A stretch of 64,000 nt of DNA, from contig JBFWOJ010000010.1 of the NCBI GenBank assembly GCA_050250575.1, positions 62,001-126,000 of the forward strand, read 5' to 3'. The position numbers and the translations under genes are program-made. Source of the DNA: SHVO01 sp050250575. GTDB taxonomy: Bacteria; Pseudomonadota; Alphaproteobacteria; Rhodospirillales; Rhodospirillaceae. A model generated the notes under the pieces. That model was not told the origin of the DNA and searched no databases. It saw only the letters and a list, made by a program, of their open reading frames with translations. Shown one piece after another: positions 44,490-52,185 of this stretch (positions within the stretch are counted from its first letter, which is position 1; each line of letters opens with the position of its first letter).

Positions 44490-45515
44490 ATGAAGATCAC
44501 AGGACGCGCCGACTCCTTCATCGCCAGGCCCGATCCGAAGATGCGCGCCGTCCTCGTCTATGGTCCGGATACCGGCCTCGTGCGCGAGCGCCTGAATGGA
44601 CTGACCAAGGCCGTCGCCGGCGCAGTCGACGATCCGTTTCGCGTGGTCGAGATTCCCGCCGATGCGTTGCGCGACGATCCGGCGCGCCTGCGCGATGAGG
44701 CCGCCGCAATATCTTTCGGCGGGGGGCGGCGCGTGGTGCGCGTGCGCGACGCGGGAGACAGCCTCGCCGATCTGTTCGAATCCTTCGACGGGGATTCCGT
44801 GGGCGATGCACTCGTCGTCGTCACCGCCGGGGACTTAGGACCGCGGTCCAAGCTTCGCGTTGCGTTCGAAGGCGCCGAGCGCATGGCGGCTCTGCCCTGC
44901 TACAGCGACAGCGCGGATGCCGTCGAAGGGGTTGCCCGTGAAATGCTGAAGGCTGCCGGACTCCAGATTGCGCCCGAAGCTTTGTCATGGCTTGTCGACC
45001 ATCTCGGGGGCGACCGCGAACTCTCCCGGCGCGAGCTCGAGAAGCTGATTCTCTATAAAGGCGGCTCCGGCACGGTAACCGAGGAGGACGTGCTCGCCTG
45101 CGTCGGCGACACCGCCGGTTTCGGCGTGGATGATCTCGTTTACGCGCTCGGCGACGGCGACCAAGCCACCATGCAACGTGTGTATGGGCGACTGGTCCAT
45201 GAAGGCGTTTCGCCCATCAGCGTGCTGACCGCGGTTTCACGCCATCTCATGCGCCTGCACGAGACGCGCGGCAAAATGGCGGAAGGACGTAATGCAGACG
45301 CAGCGGTGGCCGGATTGCGCCCGCCGATATTTTTCAAATTCAAGAGCCGTTTCACCAGCCAAGCCAATCGTTGGAGCGAAAACCTGCTCGCGCGGGGGCT
45401 GGAGATCGTCACCGAAGCAGAATTGCAGGCCAAGTCCACCGACATGCCGGCAGAAGCGGTGATCGAACGCGCCTTCATCCAGCTCGCCCGCGTCGGACAA
45501 GGCGCGCGGCGCTAA
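44490..45515 (+). CDS. holA: DNA polymerase III subunit delta
   Basis: HolA is the wrench of the clamp loader. The 341-residue protein has an AAA-like fold: VLVYGPDTGLVRERLNGLTKAV at the N terminus (no functional P-loop, as normal for delta), then AISFGGGRRVVRVRDAGD, VVVTAGDLGPRSKLRVAFE and the C-terminal collar. ATG 44490 is 7 bases after the lptE stop. The stop overlaps the convergent phosphatase stop by four bases (CTAA). Confidence 0.94.
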   Translation: MKITGRADSFIARPDPKMRAVLVYGPDTGLVRERLNGLTKAVAGAVDDPFRVVEIPADALRDDPARLRDEAAAISFGGGRRVVRVRDAGDSLADLFESFDGDSVGDALVVVTAGDLGPRSKLRVAFEGAERMAALPCYSDSADAVEGVAREMLKAAGLQIAPEALSWLVDHLGGDRELSRRELEKLILYKGGSGTVTEEDVLACVGDTAGFGVDDLVYALGDGDQATMQRVYGRLVHEGVSPISVLTAVSRHLMRLHETRGKMAEGRNADAAVAGLRPPIFFKFKSRFTSQANRWSENLLARGLEIVTEAELQAKSTDMPAEAVIERAFIQLARVGQGARR

Positions 45516-46105
45516 GGACGCGGGCCTTGTCCAATGGCAAGCGCCGGCGTCGCCGGGCAGGCAAGCTGGGTGGCGGTCCAGAATTTCTTTCCGGGCGCCG
45601 GGGGCGTGATCTCGAACAGCGTGCAGTTCTGCACGTGCACGGTCTCGCCGAGCAGGTCTTCCATCGCCCAGAACGTGCCGCCGTGGGCGGCTACAAGAAC
45701 CGGACCTGGGTGCGCGAGCGCTCGCGCAAGCGCGCGGTAGACACGCGTGATATAGTCCGCCCGCCGTTCACCGCCCTCGATAGGGCCGCCGGCCATCCAT
45801 CCGTCGCGCCATGGACCACTCGCGTCCTGACCCTCGTAAATGCCGAAGCCGCATTCCTTCAGCTCGTCGATGACGACCATCGCCGCATTGTTGACGTTGA
45901 CGATCTCCGCCGTGCGCCGCGCACGGGCCAGCGGACTCGTGCAGACTGTCTTGATCGGAAGGTTCGCGACGGCGGGCGCGAGGTCCTGCGCCTGGCGCAG
46001 ACCCGCCGCGTTGAGTGCGATGTCGGTGTGGCCCTGCATGACGCGACGGCGATTCCAATCGGTCTCGCCGTGGCGCAAAAAATAAAAAGGGATATGAGGC
46101 AGCAT
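45512..46105 (-). CDS. Histidine phosphatase family protein
   Basis: A 197-residue phosphoglycerate-mutase-like phosphatase. The RHG active-site motif FYFLRHGETDWNRRRVMQGHTDI (phosphorylated His after RHG) and the second His in LVAAHGGTFWAMEDLL fit the family. The substrate cannot be told from the sequence. It is a minus-strand gene downstream of parB, with 28 bases between, so it may be read through from the par operon. Confidence 0.9.
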   Translation of the reverse strand: MLPHIPFYFLRHGETDWNRRRVMQGHTDIALNAAGLRQAQDLAPAVANLPIKTVCTSPLARARRTAEIVNVNNAAMVVIDELKECGFGIYEGQDASGPWRDGWMAGGPIEGGERRADYITRVYRALARALAHPGPVLVAAHGGTFWAMEDLLGETVHVQNCTLFEITPPAPGKKFWTATQLACPATPALAIGQGPRP

Positions 46106-46133
46106 GAATGAGGAGCGCGCGAAGGCAGCGCGA

Positions 46134-47090
46134 TCAGTCGTCGACCAGCGAGATCATTTCGTCGGGCCGCAGCGGTTCACGGCGCGGACTCCCGCCCGAC
46201 AGACGATGGACGATATCGTCGAGCTGCTCGAGGCTGGCATAAGCGATGGTCACCGCTCCGCCCGTGCCGTCGAACGCGATGCTCACCTTGTAGCCGGTCG
46301 CCTTCGACAGACTTTGTTCGAGCGCCGCGGTATCCGTGTCCTTCGGCAGCATCGCCGCGGCGCGGCGCTTGCGTCCAAAACTCTTGGCGAAGCGTTCGGC
46401 TTGGCGCGCGCTCATGCCTTTCTTCACGACCTCACGCGCGATCTCTTCGGCACGTGACACACCGATCAGCGGACGCGCTTGCCCCGCGCTGATCTTTCCT
46501 TCTTCGAGCATCTGCAGAACCGCGAAGGGAAGGTTCAGAAGCCGCAGCGTGTTGGCGACATGGGCGCGCGACTTGCCGACGATCTCCCCGACTCTTTCCT
46601 GCGTATGACCGAATTCCTCCAGCAGCCTTTGATAGCCGCGCGCTTCTTCAACCGGCGACAGATCCTGCCGCTGGAGATTTTCGATGAGCGCGACTTCGAG
46701 GGTTTCAGCATCGGAAAGATCGGAGACATGCACCGGAACTTCGTGCACCTGCGCGCGCTGCGCCGCGCGCCAGCGCCGCTCGCCGGCGATGATTTCATAG
46801 TGTCCTGGTTTGGCGCGATCCGGCCGGACCAGCAAGGGCTGCAGCACGCCCTTTTCGCGCACCGAGTCGGCGAGCTCCCCGAGCGCAGTCTCGTCGAAGT
46901 GCCGGCGCGGCTGGTAGGGCGAGGGCGAAAGCAGATCGACGGGGAGCCGGGTGATCGGACCGCTCGCAGCGGCGGCGGCTGCGGGCGGGGGGACCGGCGC
47001 GGACGCCGGCACGAGCTCGCTGGCCGCTTCCTGGTCGCCGAACAAGGCATTGAGGCCGCGGCCGAGTCGCTTCGGGCTATCGGCGTTCAT
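46134..47090 (-). CDS. parB: Chromosome-partitioning protein ParB
   Basis: ParB binds parS sites and spreads on DNA to organise the origin region. The 318-residue protein shows ITRLPVDLLSPSPYQPRRHFDE with the CTPase-type N-terminal domain, GERRWRAAQ, the central HTH QERVGEIVGKSRAHVANTLRLL and a C-terminal dimer domain. It overlaps parA by ATGA (47087-47090). Perfect parS sites sit 1.4 kb upstream in the same operon. Confidence 0.98.
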   Translation of the reverse strand: MNADSPKRLGRGLNALFGDQEAASELVPASAPVPPPAAAAAASGPITRLPVDLLSPSPYQPRRHFDETALGELADSVREKGVLQPLLVRPDRAKPGHYEIIAGERRWRAAQRAQVHEVPVHVSDLSDAETLEVALIENLQRQDLSPVEEARGYQRLLEEFGHTQERVGEIVGKSRAHVANTLRLLNLPFAVLQMLEEGKISAGQARPLIGVSRAEEIAREVVKKGMSARQAERFAKSFGRKRRAAAMLPKDTDTAALEQSLSKATGYKVSIAFDGTGGAVTIAYASLEQLDDIVHRLSGGSPRREPLRPDEMISLVDD

Positions 47091-47938
47091 GCGGCGGCAC
47101 TCGCGAAGGCGCTCTCGCGTTTCAAGACTTCGCCCGCCAGATCCAGGTAGGCGCGGCTGCCGGTCGACTTGAGGTCGTAGAGCAACACCGGCTTGCCGTG
47201 CGAGGGCGCTTCCGAGATCCGCACATTACGCGGGATGGTCGTCGCGTAGACCTTCTGTCCGAAGAACTCGCGCACGTCGTTCTCCACCATCACGGAAAGT
47301 GAATTTCGCTTGTCGACCATCGTAAGCACAATGCCTTGGAGTTCGAGGTGGGGATTGAAGCTCTTCTTAACCCGTTCGATCGTCCGCACAAGTTGGCTAA
47401 CCCCTTCTAATGCAAGAAATTCTGCCTGTAGCGGGACCATGACGGCGTCGGCGGCCACAAGAGCGTTCAAGGTCAACAGGCCAAGGGACGGGGGACAGTC
47501 GATGAGCACGAAATCCCATTGGTGACCCGCCAGCGCGAGCCCCTCTCTGAGACGCGCGTGGCGGTTCTCGATATCGACAAGCTCCAGCTCCGCGCCCGCA
47601 AGATCGACGCCCGAAGGCACGATGCTGAGGTTGGGGATCGACGTCGCGACCACCGCGGACGTGATGTCGGCGCCGCCGGTCAGCAGGTGATAGGCATTGA
47701 TGGCGCGGTGCTTCTGATCGATGCCAAAGCTGGTTGAGGCGTTTCCCTGCGGATCGAGATCGATTACCAGCACGCGCTTCTGCACCGCCGCCATGGCGGT
47801 CGCCAAGTTGACGGCCGTGGTGGTTTTTCCGACTCCGCCCTTTTGATTCGAAATCGCGATAACCCGCGGACGGCGCGTTCTATTTTCGCTCGCCTGCGGG
47901 CGTTCGGGAGTCGTCTCGGACGTTTGCGTCTCGGACAC
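47087..47938 (-). CDS. parA: Chromosome-partitioning ATPase ParA
   Basis: ParA is the ATPase that drives segregation of ParB-parS complexes. The 283-residue protein has the deviant Walker A KGGVGKTT in RVIAISNQKGGVGKTTTAVNLA, then VIDLDPQGNASTSFGI, DCPPSLGLLTLNAL and DVREFFG. The GTG start at 47938 gives an N-terminal extension rich in Glu, Thr and Arg (about 25 residues) that overlaps the end of rsmG by 59 bases. No other in-frame start before the Walker A region is available. Confidence 0.97.
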   Translation of the reverse strand: MSETQTSETTPERPQASENRTRRPRVIAISNQKGGVGKTTTAVNLATAMAAVQKRVLVIDLDPQGNASTSFGIDQKHRAINAYHLLTGGADITSAVVATSIPNLSIVPSGVDLAGAELELVDIENRHARLREGLALAGHQWDFVLIDCPPSLGLLTLNALVAADAVMVPLQAEFLALEGVSQLVRTIERVKKSFNPHLELQGIVLTMVDKRNSLSVMVENDVREFFGQKVYATTIPRNVRISEAPSHGKPVLLYDLKSTGSRAYLDLAGEVLKRESAFASAAA

Positions 47939-48545
47939 GGCAGACCTCGCGAAGGGCCAATATGGTTCCTGTGGGATCGGTCAGGCTCTTCTGCCGATCA
48001 ATGCGCATTGTCCATTGCTTGTAGGCTTCCGTCAATTCGGCCTCAACCGTTTGGCCCTTCAAAAACATGCAAAGGGTCTCCGGTCCTCGGAAGGGTTCGG
48101 TCCAGGCCAGGAGCTTATCAAGCCCGGCAAGGGCGCGCGCGGTGATTACTCCGGCCGTGAAGGGCGGGACCTGTTCAATTCGGCGGTCCCACAGAGTAAC
48201 CGTTACGCCGGTTACACGGGCCGCCTCGCGGAGAAAGGCGACCTTGCGCTGATCGGATTCCACAAGATGTACGTTTGAGACGCCAAGGATGGCCAAAACG
48301 AGCCCTGGGAACCCCGCTCCCGAGCCCACATCGAGCAAATTGAGTGCATTCTGGGGAATATATCTAAATAATTGAGCCGAATCAGCGACATGGCGAAGCC
48401 ATAAATTGGGGATAGAGTCCGGGCTGACAAGGTTAATACGGGCGTTCCATTTAACCAGCAGATCCGCGTAGTTTCGCAACCGCTCGAGTGTTTCACGTGA
48501 AACATCGAAATCCTGCGCGAAGGCTTCTGGTCCGGGCTGTTTCAC
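47880..48545 (-). CDS. rsmG: 16S rRNA (guanine(527)-N7)-methyltransferase
   Basis: RsmG methylates G527 of 16S rRNA. The 221-residue protein shows RNYADLLVKWNARINLVSPDSI, LLDVGSGAGFPGLVLAI (SAM motif) and ESDQRKVAFLREAARVTG. The start is GTG 48545, which lies inside a parS palindrome; the second parS also falls in its early codons. It precedes parA with a 59-base overlap at its 3' end, an unusually large overlap. Confidence 0.95.
   Translation of the reverse strand: MKQPGPEAFAQDFDVSRETLERLRNYADLLVKWNARINLVSPDSIPNLWLRHVADSAQLFRYIPQNALNLLDVGSGAGFPGLVLAILGVSNVHLVESDQRKVAFLREAARVTGVTVTLWDRRIEQVPPFTAGVITARALAGLDKLLAWTEPFRGPETLCMFLKGQTVEAELTEAYKQWTMRIDRQKSLTDPTGTILALREVCRVRDANVRDDSRTPAGERK
48489..48504. 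promoter_or_regulatory. parS site 1
   Basis: TGTTTCACGTGAAACA is a perfect palindrome identical to the canonical chromosomal parS bound by ParB. It lies in the early coding region of rsmG. Read directly from the sequence. Confidence 0.95.
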
Positions 48546-48553
48546 GTGAAACA
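48538..48553. promoter_or_regulatory. parS site 2
   Basis: A second perfect copy of the 16-bp parS palindrome, 49 bases from the first. It spans the rsmG start codon and the rsmG-mnmG gap. Confidence 0.95.
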
Positions 48554-48554
48554 G

Positions 48555-50450
48555 CTAGGAAGCGGCAGCGACGTCCGCATCCCGATCGCGCCGCACGTAG
48601 CGCAAGAGCGCCGTGAGGGCGGCCGGGGTAACGCCCGGAATGCGAGCAGCCGCGCCAAGGGTTCCAGGGCGGGCGGCCTTGAGCTTTTGGCGGACTTCGT
48701 TGGAGAGTCCCCCAATCAGGTCTACGTTCAGATCTTCCGGCAAGCGCATCGCTTCGTCTCTCCGGAACGCACGTATGTCCGCCGTCTGACGTTCCATATA
48801 GCCCGCGTACCGCGCTTCGATCTCAAGCTGTTCGACGACGTGCGGAGACGCCTGGGGAAGGTCCGGGAAAAAGGCCCGGAGCCGCTCATAATTCATCTCA
48901 GGCATCGCCAGGAGATTCAGACCGTTTCGCCGGGCGCCATCCTGGTTGACCGCAAGGCCGCGCTTTTGCAGCTCCACCGGCGAATAGGAAAATCCCATCA
49001 GGCGGTTGCGAAGCTCATCCAACGCCGCTTTCTTGGCACCGAAACGCGCGGCACGTTGGCTTCCGACGCAGCCGGCGGCGAGGCCTTTCTCCGTAAGGCG
49101 AAGATCGGCGTTGTCGGCGCGGAGCTGCAGGCGATACTCCGCCCTCGAGGTGAACATGCGATAGGGCTCGGTGGTGCCCAGAGTGGTCAGGTCATCCACC
49201 ATGACACCGAGATATCCCTCGGCGCGGTCGAACGTGGCCGGCGCACTTTGGCCAACCTGTCGTGCGGCATTGAGCCCTGCGATCAGTCCCTGGGCGGCGG
49301 CTTCTTCATAACCCGTCGTCCCGTTGATCTGGCCGGCGAAATACAGACCGTGGACTTTGCGAGTCTCCAGAGTGGGCTGCAGCTCGCGCGGATCGACGTA
49401 GTCGTACTCGATGGCATATCCCGCCTGCAGCATCACCGCGTGCTCAAGACCGGCGATCGTCTTCAGGAGGGCGAGCTGGACATCCTCAGGAAGCGAAGTG
49501 GAGATGCCGTTTGGATAGACGGTATGATCGTCAAGTCCTTCCGGCTCCAGGAAAATCTGGTGGCGCTCACGGTCGGAAAAACGCACGACCTTATCCTCGA
49601 TCGAGGGGCAGTAGCGGGGGCCGGCGCTCTGAATCTGACCGTTGTACATCGGCGCCCGGCTTTTATTGGCCAGGATCAGGGCATGGCCGGCGGGCGTGGT
49701 GTAGGTGACGCCGCAATGGACCTGCGGCGTCGTGATCTTATCCGTCAGGAACGAAAAGGGCTCCGGTGGATCATCGCCCGGCTGAAGCTCGAGCCCTTTC
49801 CAGTCGATGGTGCGGCCGTCGAGCCGTGGCGGCGTTCCGGTCTTGAGGCGGCCGACAGCGAAGGCGAGGCGCTTTAAAGTCTGCGACAGGCCAAGCGCCG
49901 GCGCTTCGCCAATGCGGCCCGCGGGGATGCGCGCTTCGCCGCGATGGATCAGTCCATTGAGGAAGGTCCCCGTGGTGAGGACCACCGCACCGGCCCGCAG
50001 TTCGGTGCCGTCGGCGAGGATGACTCCCGAAATCCTACAACCTATTGAATTTATTATCAAATCTTCGATGCCGCCGGCGCGGATCTCAAGATTTTCCTGC
50101 TCTGCCAACAGGCCCTGAACCGCTTTCTTATAGAGTTTGCGGTCGGCTTGGGCGCGGGGACCGCGCACCGCGGGGCCTTTGGACTGGTTCAGCATGCGGA
50201 ACTGGATGCCGCCGAGGTCGGTCGCCTTGCCCATGATGCCGTCGAGGGCATCGATCTCGCGGACGAGGTGGCCCTTCGCTAATCCGCCAATAGCCGGATT
50301 GCACGACATCTGGCCGATGGTCTCGATCTTGTGGGTAACAAGAAGTGTCCGCGCGCCCACGCGCGCGGCGGCAGCGGCGGCCTCGCAACCGGCATGGCCG
50401 CCGCCGACCACGATCACATCATATCTGGACGCGTCCCGGCCTGGGGACAT
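48555..50450 (-). CDS. mnmG: tRNA uridine 5-carboxymethylaminomethyl modification enzyme MnmG
   Basis: MnmG (GidA) with MnmE makes the cmnm5 modification on the wobble uridine. The 631-residue FAD protein has YDVIVVGGGHAGCEAAAAAARVG, IGQMSCNPAIGGLAKGHLVREIDALDG and the tRNA-binding C-terminal region. Its upstream gene on the same strand is mnmE and the downstream gene is rsmG, the normal order. Start ATG 50450. Confidence 0.98.
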   Translation of the reverse strand: MSPGRDASRYDVIVVGGGHAGCEAAAAAARVGARTLLVTHKIETIGQMSCNPAIGGLAKGHLVREIDALDGIMGKATDLGGIQFRMLNQSKGPAVRGPRAQADRKLYKKAVQGLLAEQENLEIRAGGIEDLIINSIGCRISGVILADGTELRAGAVVLTTGTFLNGLIHRGEARIPAGRIGEAPALGLSQTLKRLAFAVGRLKTGTPPRLDGRTIDWKGLELQPGDDPPEPFSFLTDKITTPQVHCGVTYTTPAGHALILANKSRAPMYNGQIQSAGPRYCPSIEDKVVRFSDRERHQIFLEPEGLDDHTVYPNGISTSLPEDVQLALLKTIAGLEHAVMLQAGYAIEYDYVDPRELQPTLETRKVHGLYFAGQINGTTGYEEAAAQGLIAGLNAARQVGQSAPATFDRAEGYLGVMVDDLTTLGTTEPYRMFTSRAEYRLQLRADNADLRLTEKGLAAGCVGSQRAARFGAKKAALDELRNRLMGFSYSPVELQKRGLAVNQDGARRNGLNLLAMPEMNYERLRAFFPDLPQASPHVVEQLEIEARYAGYMERQTADIRAFRRDEAMRLPEDLNVDLIGGLSNEVRQKLKAARPGTLGAAARIPGVTPAALTALLRYVRRDRDADVAAAS

Positions 50451-50514
50451 GGGCCGTAATCCTGGGAGTCCTGTGGAAAACCGCGGCCGTTATATAACGA
50501 TCCCCGAGGCGGGA

Positions 50515-51840
50515 CTACTTCCCAATACAGAAGTCGCGAAAGACGACATCGAGGATCTCGTCGACGTCGACACGGCCGGTGAGTCGGCCGAGGGCGCGGG
50601 CGGCAAGCCGCAAATCTTCGGCGGCAAGCTCGGGAAGCGGCGCGGCCTCGGCGCGGTCCAGCGCCTCGCGGGTTTCTTCGAGCGCGACTCGGTGCCGCGC
50701 GCGGGTCAGGGGCGCGCCCGTTCCGGCGTCGCTTTCCTCGCGCACCCGCGCTTCCAGCGCCGCCAGGAATTCGGCAAGGCCGAACCCGCTCTTCACGGAG
50801 ATGAAATGCAGTTGGTCGCGCGCGTCGAATGGGGAGGGAGGGCTGAGCAAGTCGGCTTTGTTGACGACGGCGAGCGTGCGCATGTCGCGATGCGCCTCCG
50901 TCGCCGCGTCGCGCAACGGGTAGCGCGCGCCGTCGAACAACGCGATTTTCAGGTCCGCTTCTTTCGCCCGCCTGTGGGCGCGGCGAATGCCTTCATCCTC
51001 GATGACGTCGCCCGCTTCGCGCAAACCCGCCGTGTCGGCGATCGTGACCGCATAGCCGCCGAGATCGAGATGGACCTCGATCACGTCGCGCGTCGTCCCC
51101 GGAATGTCGGAGACGATCGCCGCATCGCGGCGCACCAGTGTATTCAACAGACTGGACTTCCCGGCATTGGGCGGACCGATGATCGCGACAGTGAGACCTT
51201 CACGCGTCCTTTCGCCGCGGTGCTTATCATCGAGATGGGCGGCAATGTCGCGGCGGAGATCAGCGACTTCACCCCACAAACGCGCCGTCACATTCTGCGG
51301 CAAGTCCTCGTCGGGAAAATCTATCACCGCTTCAAGGTGCGCAAGCGCTTGCACCAGGCGGTGCCGCCAATCGTCATAAAGCTCCTTGAGCGCACCGCCC
51401 ATCTGGCGCAGAGCCTGGCGTTGCTGCGCGCGCGTTTCCGCATCGATCAGATCGGCGAGGGCCTCGGCCTGCGTAAGATCGAACTTTCCATGTTCGAAAG
51501 CGCGCCGCGTGAATTCTCCCGGCTCGGCGGGGCGAAGTCCGCGTATCGCCGCCAACGTTTCGGAGAGATGCCCGAGCACGGCGCGCCCGCCGTGGATATG
51601 CAACTCGGCCACATCTTCGCCGGTGAAGCTCGCGGGCGCGGGGAACCACAATACAAGCCCGTCGTCGATCAGGGCGCCCGCGGAGTCGTGAAACTTCGCA
51701 CGAGTCGCCCGCCGCGCCTCCGGGATCCCGCCGGCAAGGGAGCGCAGCGCACCACCCGCGCCGGCGCCCGAAATGCGCACGACGGCAATGCCGGCGCGCC
51801 CCGGCGCCGAAGCGAGCGCGAAAATCGTCGCTTCACTCAC
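50515..51840 (-). CDS. mnmE: tRNA modification GTPase MnmE
   Basis: MnmE (TrmE) is the GTPase partner of MnmG. The 441-residue protein starts at GTG 51840. It has the N-terminal THF-binding domain (IFALASAPGRAGIAVVRISG), the central G domain with IIGPPNAGKSSLLNTLVRRDAAIVSDIPGTTRDV, and the C-terminal CIGK motif needed for modification. It lies upstream of mnmG with a 64-base gap that contains a DnaA-box-like TGTGGAAAA at 50472-50480. Confidence 0.98.
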   Translation of the reverse strand: MSEATIFALASAPGRAGIAVVRISGAGAGGALRSLAGGIPEARRATRAKFHDSAGALIDDGLVLWFPAPASFTGEDVAELHIHGGRAVLGHLSETLAAIRGLRPAEPGEFTRRAFEHGKFDLTQAEALADLIDAETRAQQRQALRQMGGALKELYDDWRHRLVQALAHLEAVIDFPDEDLPQNVTARLWGEVADLRRDIAAHLDDKHRGERTREGLTVAIIGPPNAGKSSLLNTLVRRDAAIVSDIPGTTRDVIEVHLDLGGYAVTIADTAGLREAGDVIEDEGIRRAHRRAKEADLKIALFDGARYPLRDAATEAHRDMRTLAVVNKADLLSPPSPFDARDQLHFISVKSGFGLAEFLAALEARVREESDAGTGAPLTRARHRVALEETREALDRAEAAPLPELAAEDLRLAARALGRLTGRVDVDEILDVVFRDFCIGK

Positions 51841-51847
51841 GCAGGAC

Positions 51848-52090
51848 TCATTTAGTTTTGGCGCCGCCCGTGAATTGCCCCCAGAACGCTTTTTGAAGCT
51901 CCGCCATGCCTTCAGACTGCAAGGGAAACAACGTTTTCAACATGGTTTCGGGCTCCATCGCCGCAGCGGCCTTCTGCATCTGATCCTTCAGCTGGTCCAT
52001 CATGGCGTTCTGGAATGGCGCTACGTCGGGCAGGCCCATGAATGCGCGCGCCTCTTCGGGCGTGCAGTCGATGTTGATGGTGACTTTCAT
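51848..52090 (-). CDS. DUF6489 family protein
   Basis: An 80-residue cytoplasmic protein. It begins MKVTINIDCTPEEARAFMGLPDV and has a helical C-terminal portion (LKTLFPLQSEGMAELQKAFWGQF). This matches, as far as I can tell, DUF6489, an alphaproteobacterial family of unknown function often found by mnmE. It is 7 bases upstream of mnmE on the same strand, so it is likely part of the mnmEG-parAB operon. Confidence 0.8.
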   Translation of the reverse strand: MKVTINIDCTPEEARAFMGLPDVAPFQNAMMDQLKDQMQKAAAAMEPETMLKTLFPLQSEGMAELQKAFWGQFTGGAKTK

Positions 52091-52185
52091 GTGGATCTCT
52101 CGATTGGAAACTGGGGAAGAAGGTGGAAGCGCAGGAGCGGGACGCCTAAGGTATCCAACCTAAGCCCCCCGCGTACCTCCTGTCC

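Noticed and set aside
50137..51855. A 572-codon plus-strand open frame opposite mnmE
   Set aside because: It starts within mnmG and runs over mnmE, both secure genes. The translation shows no domain and is biased in composition.
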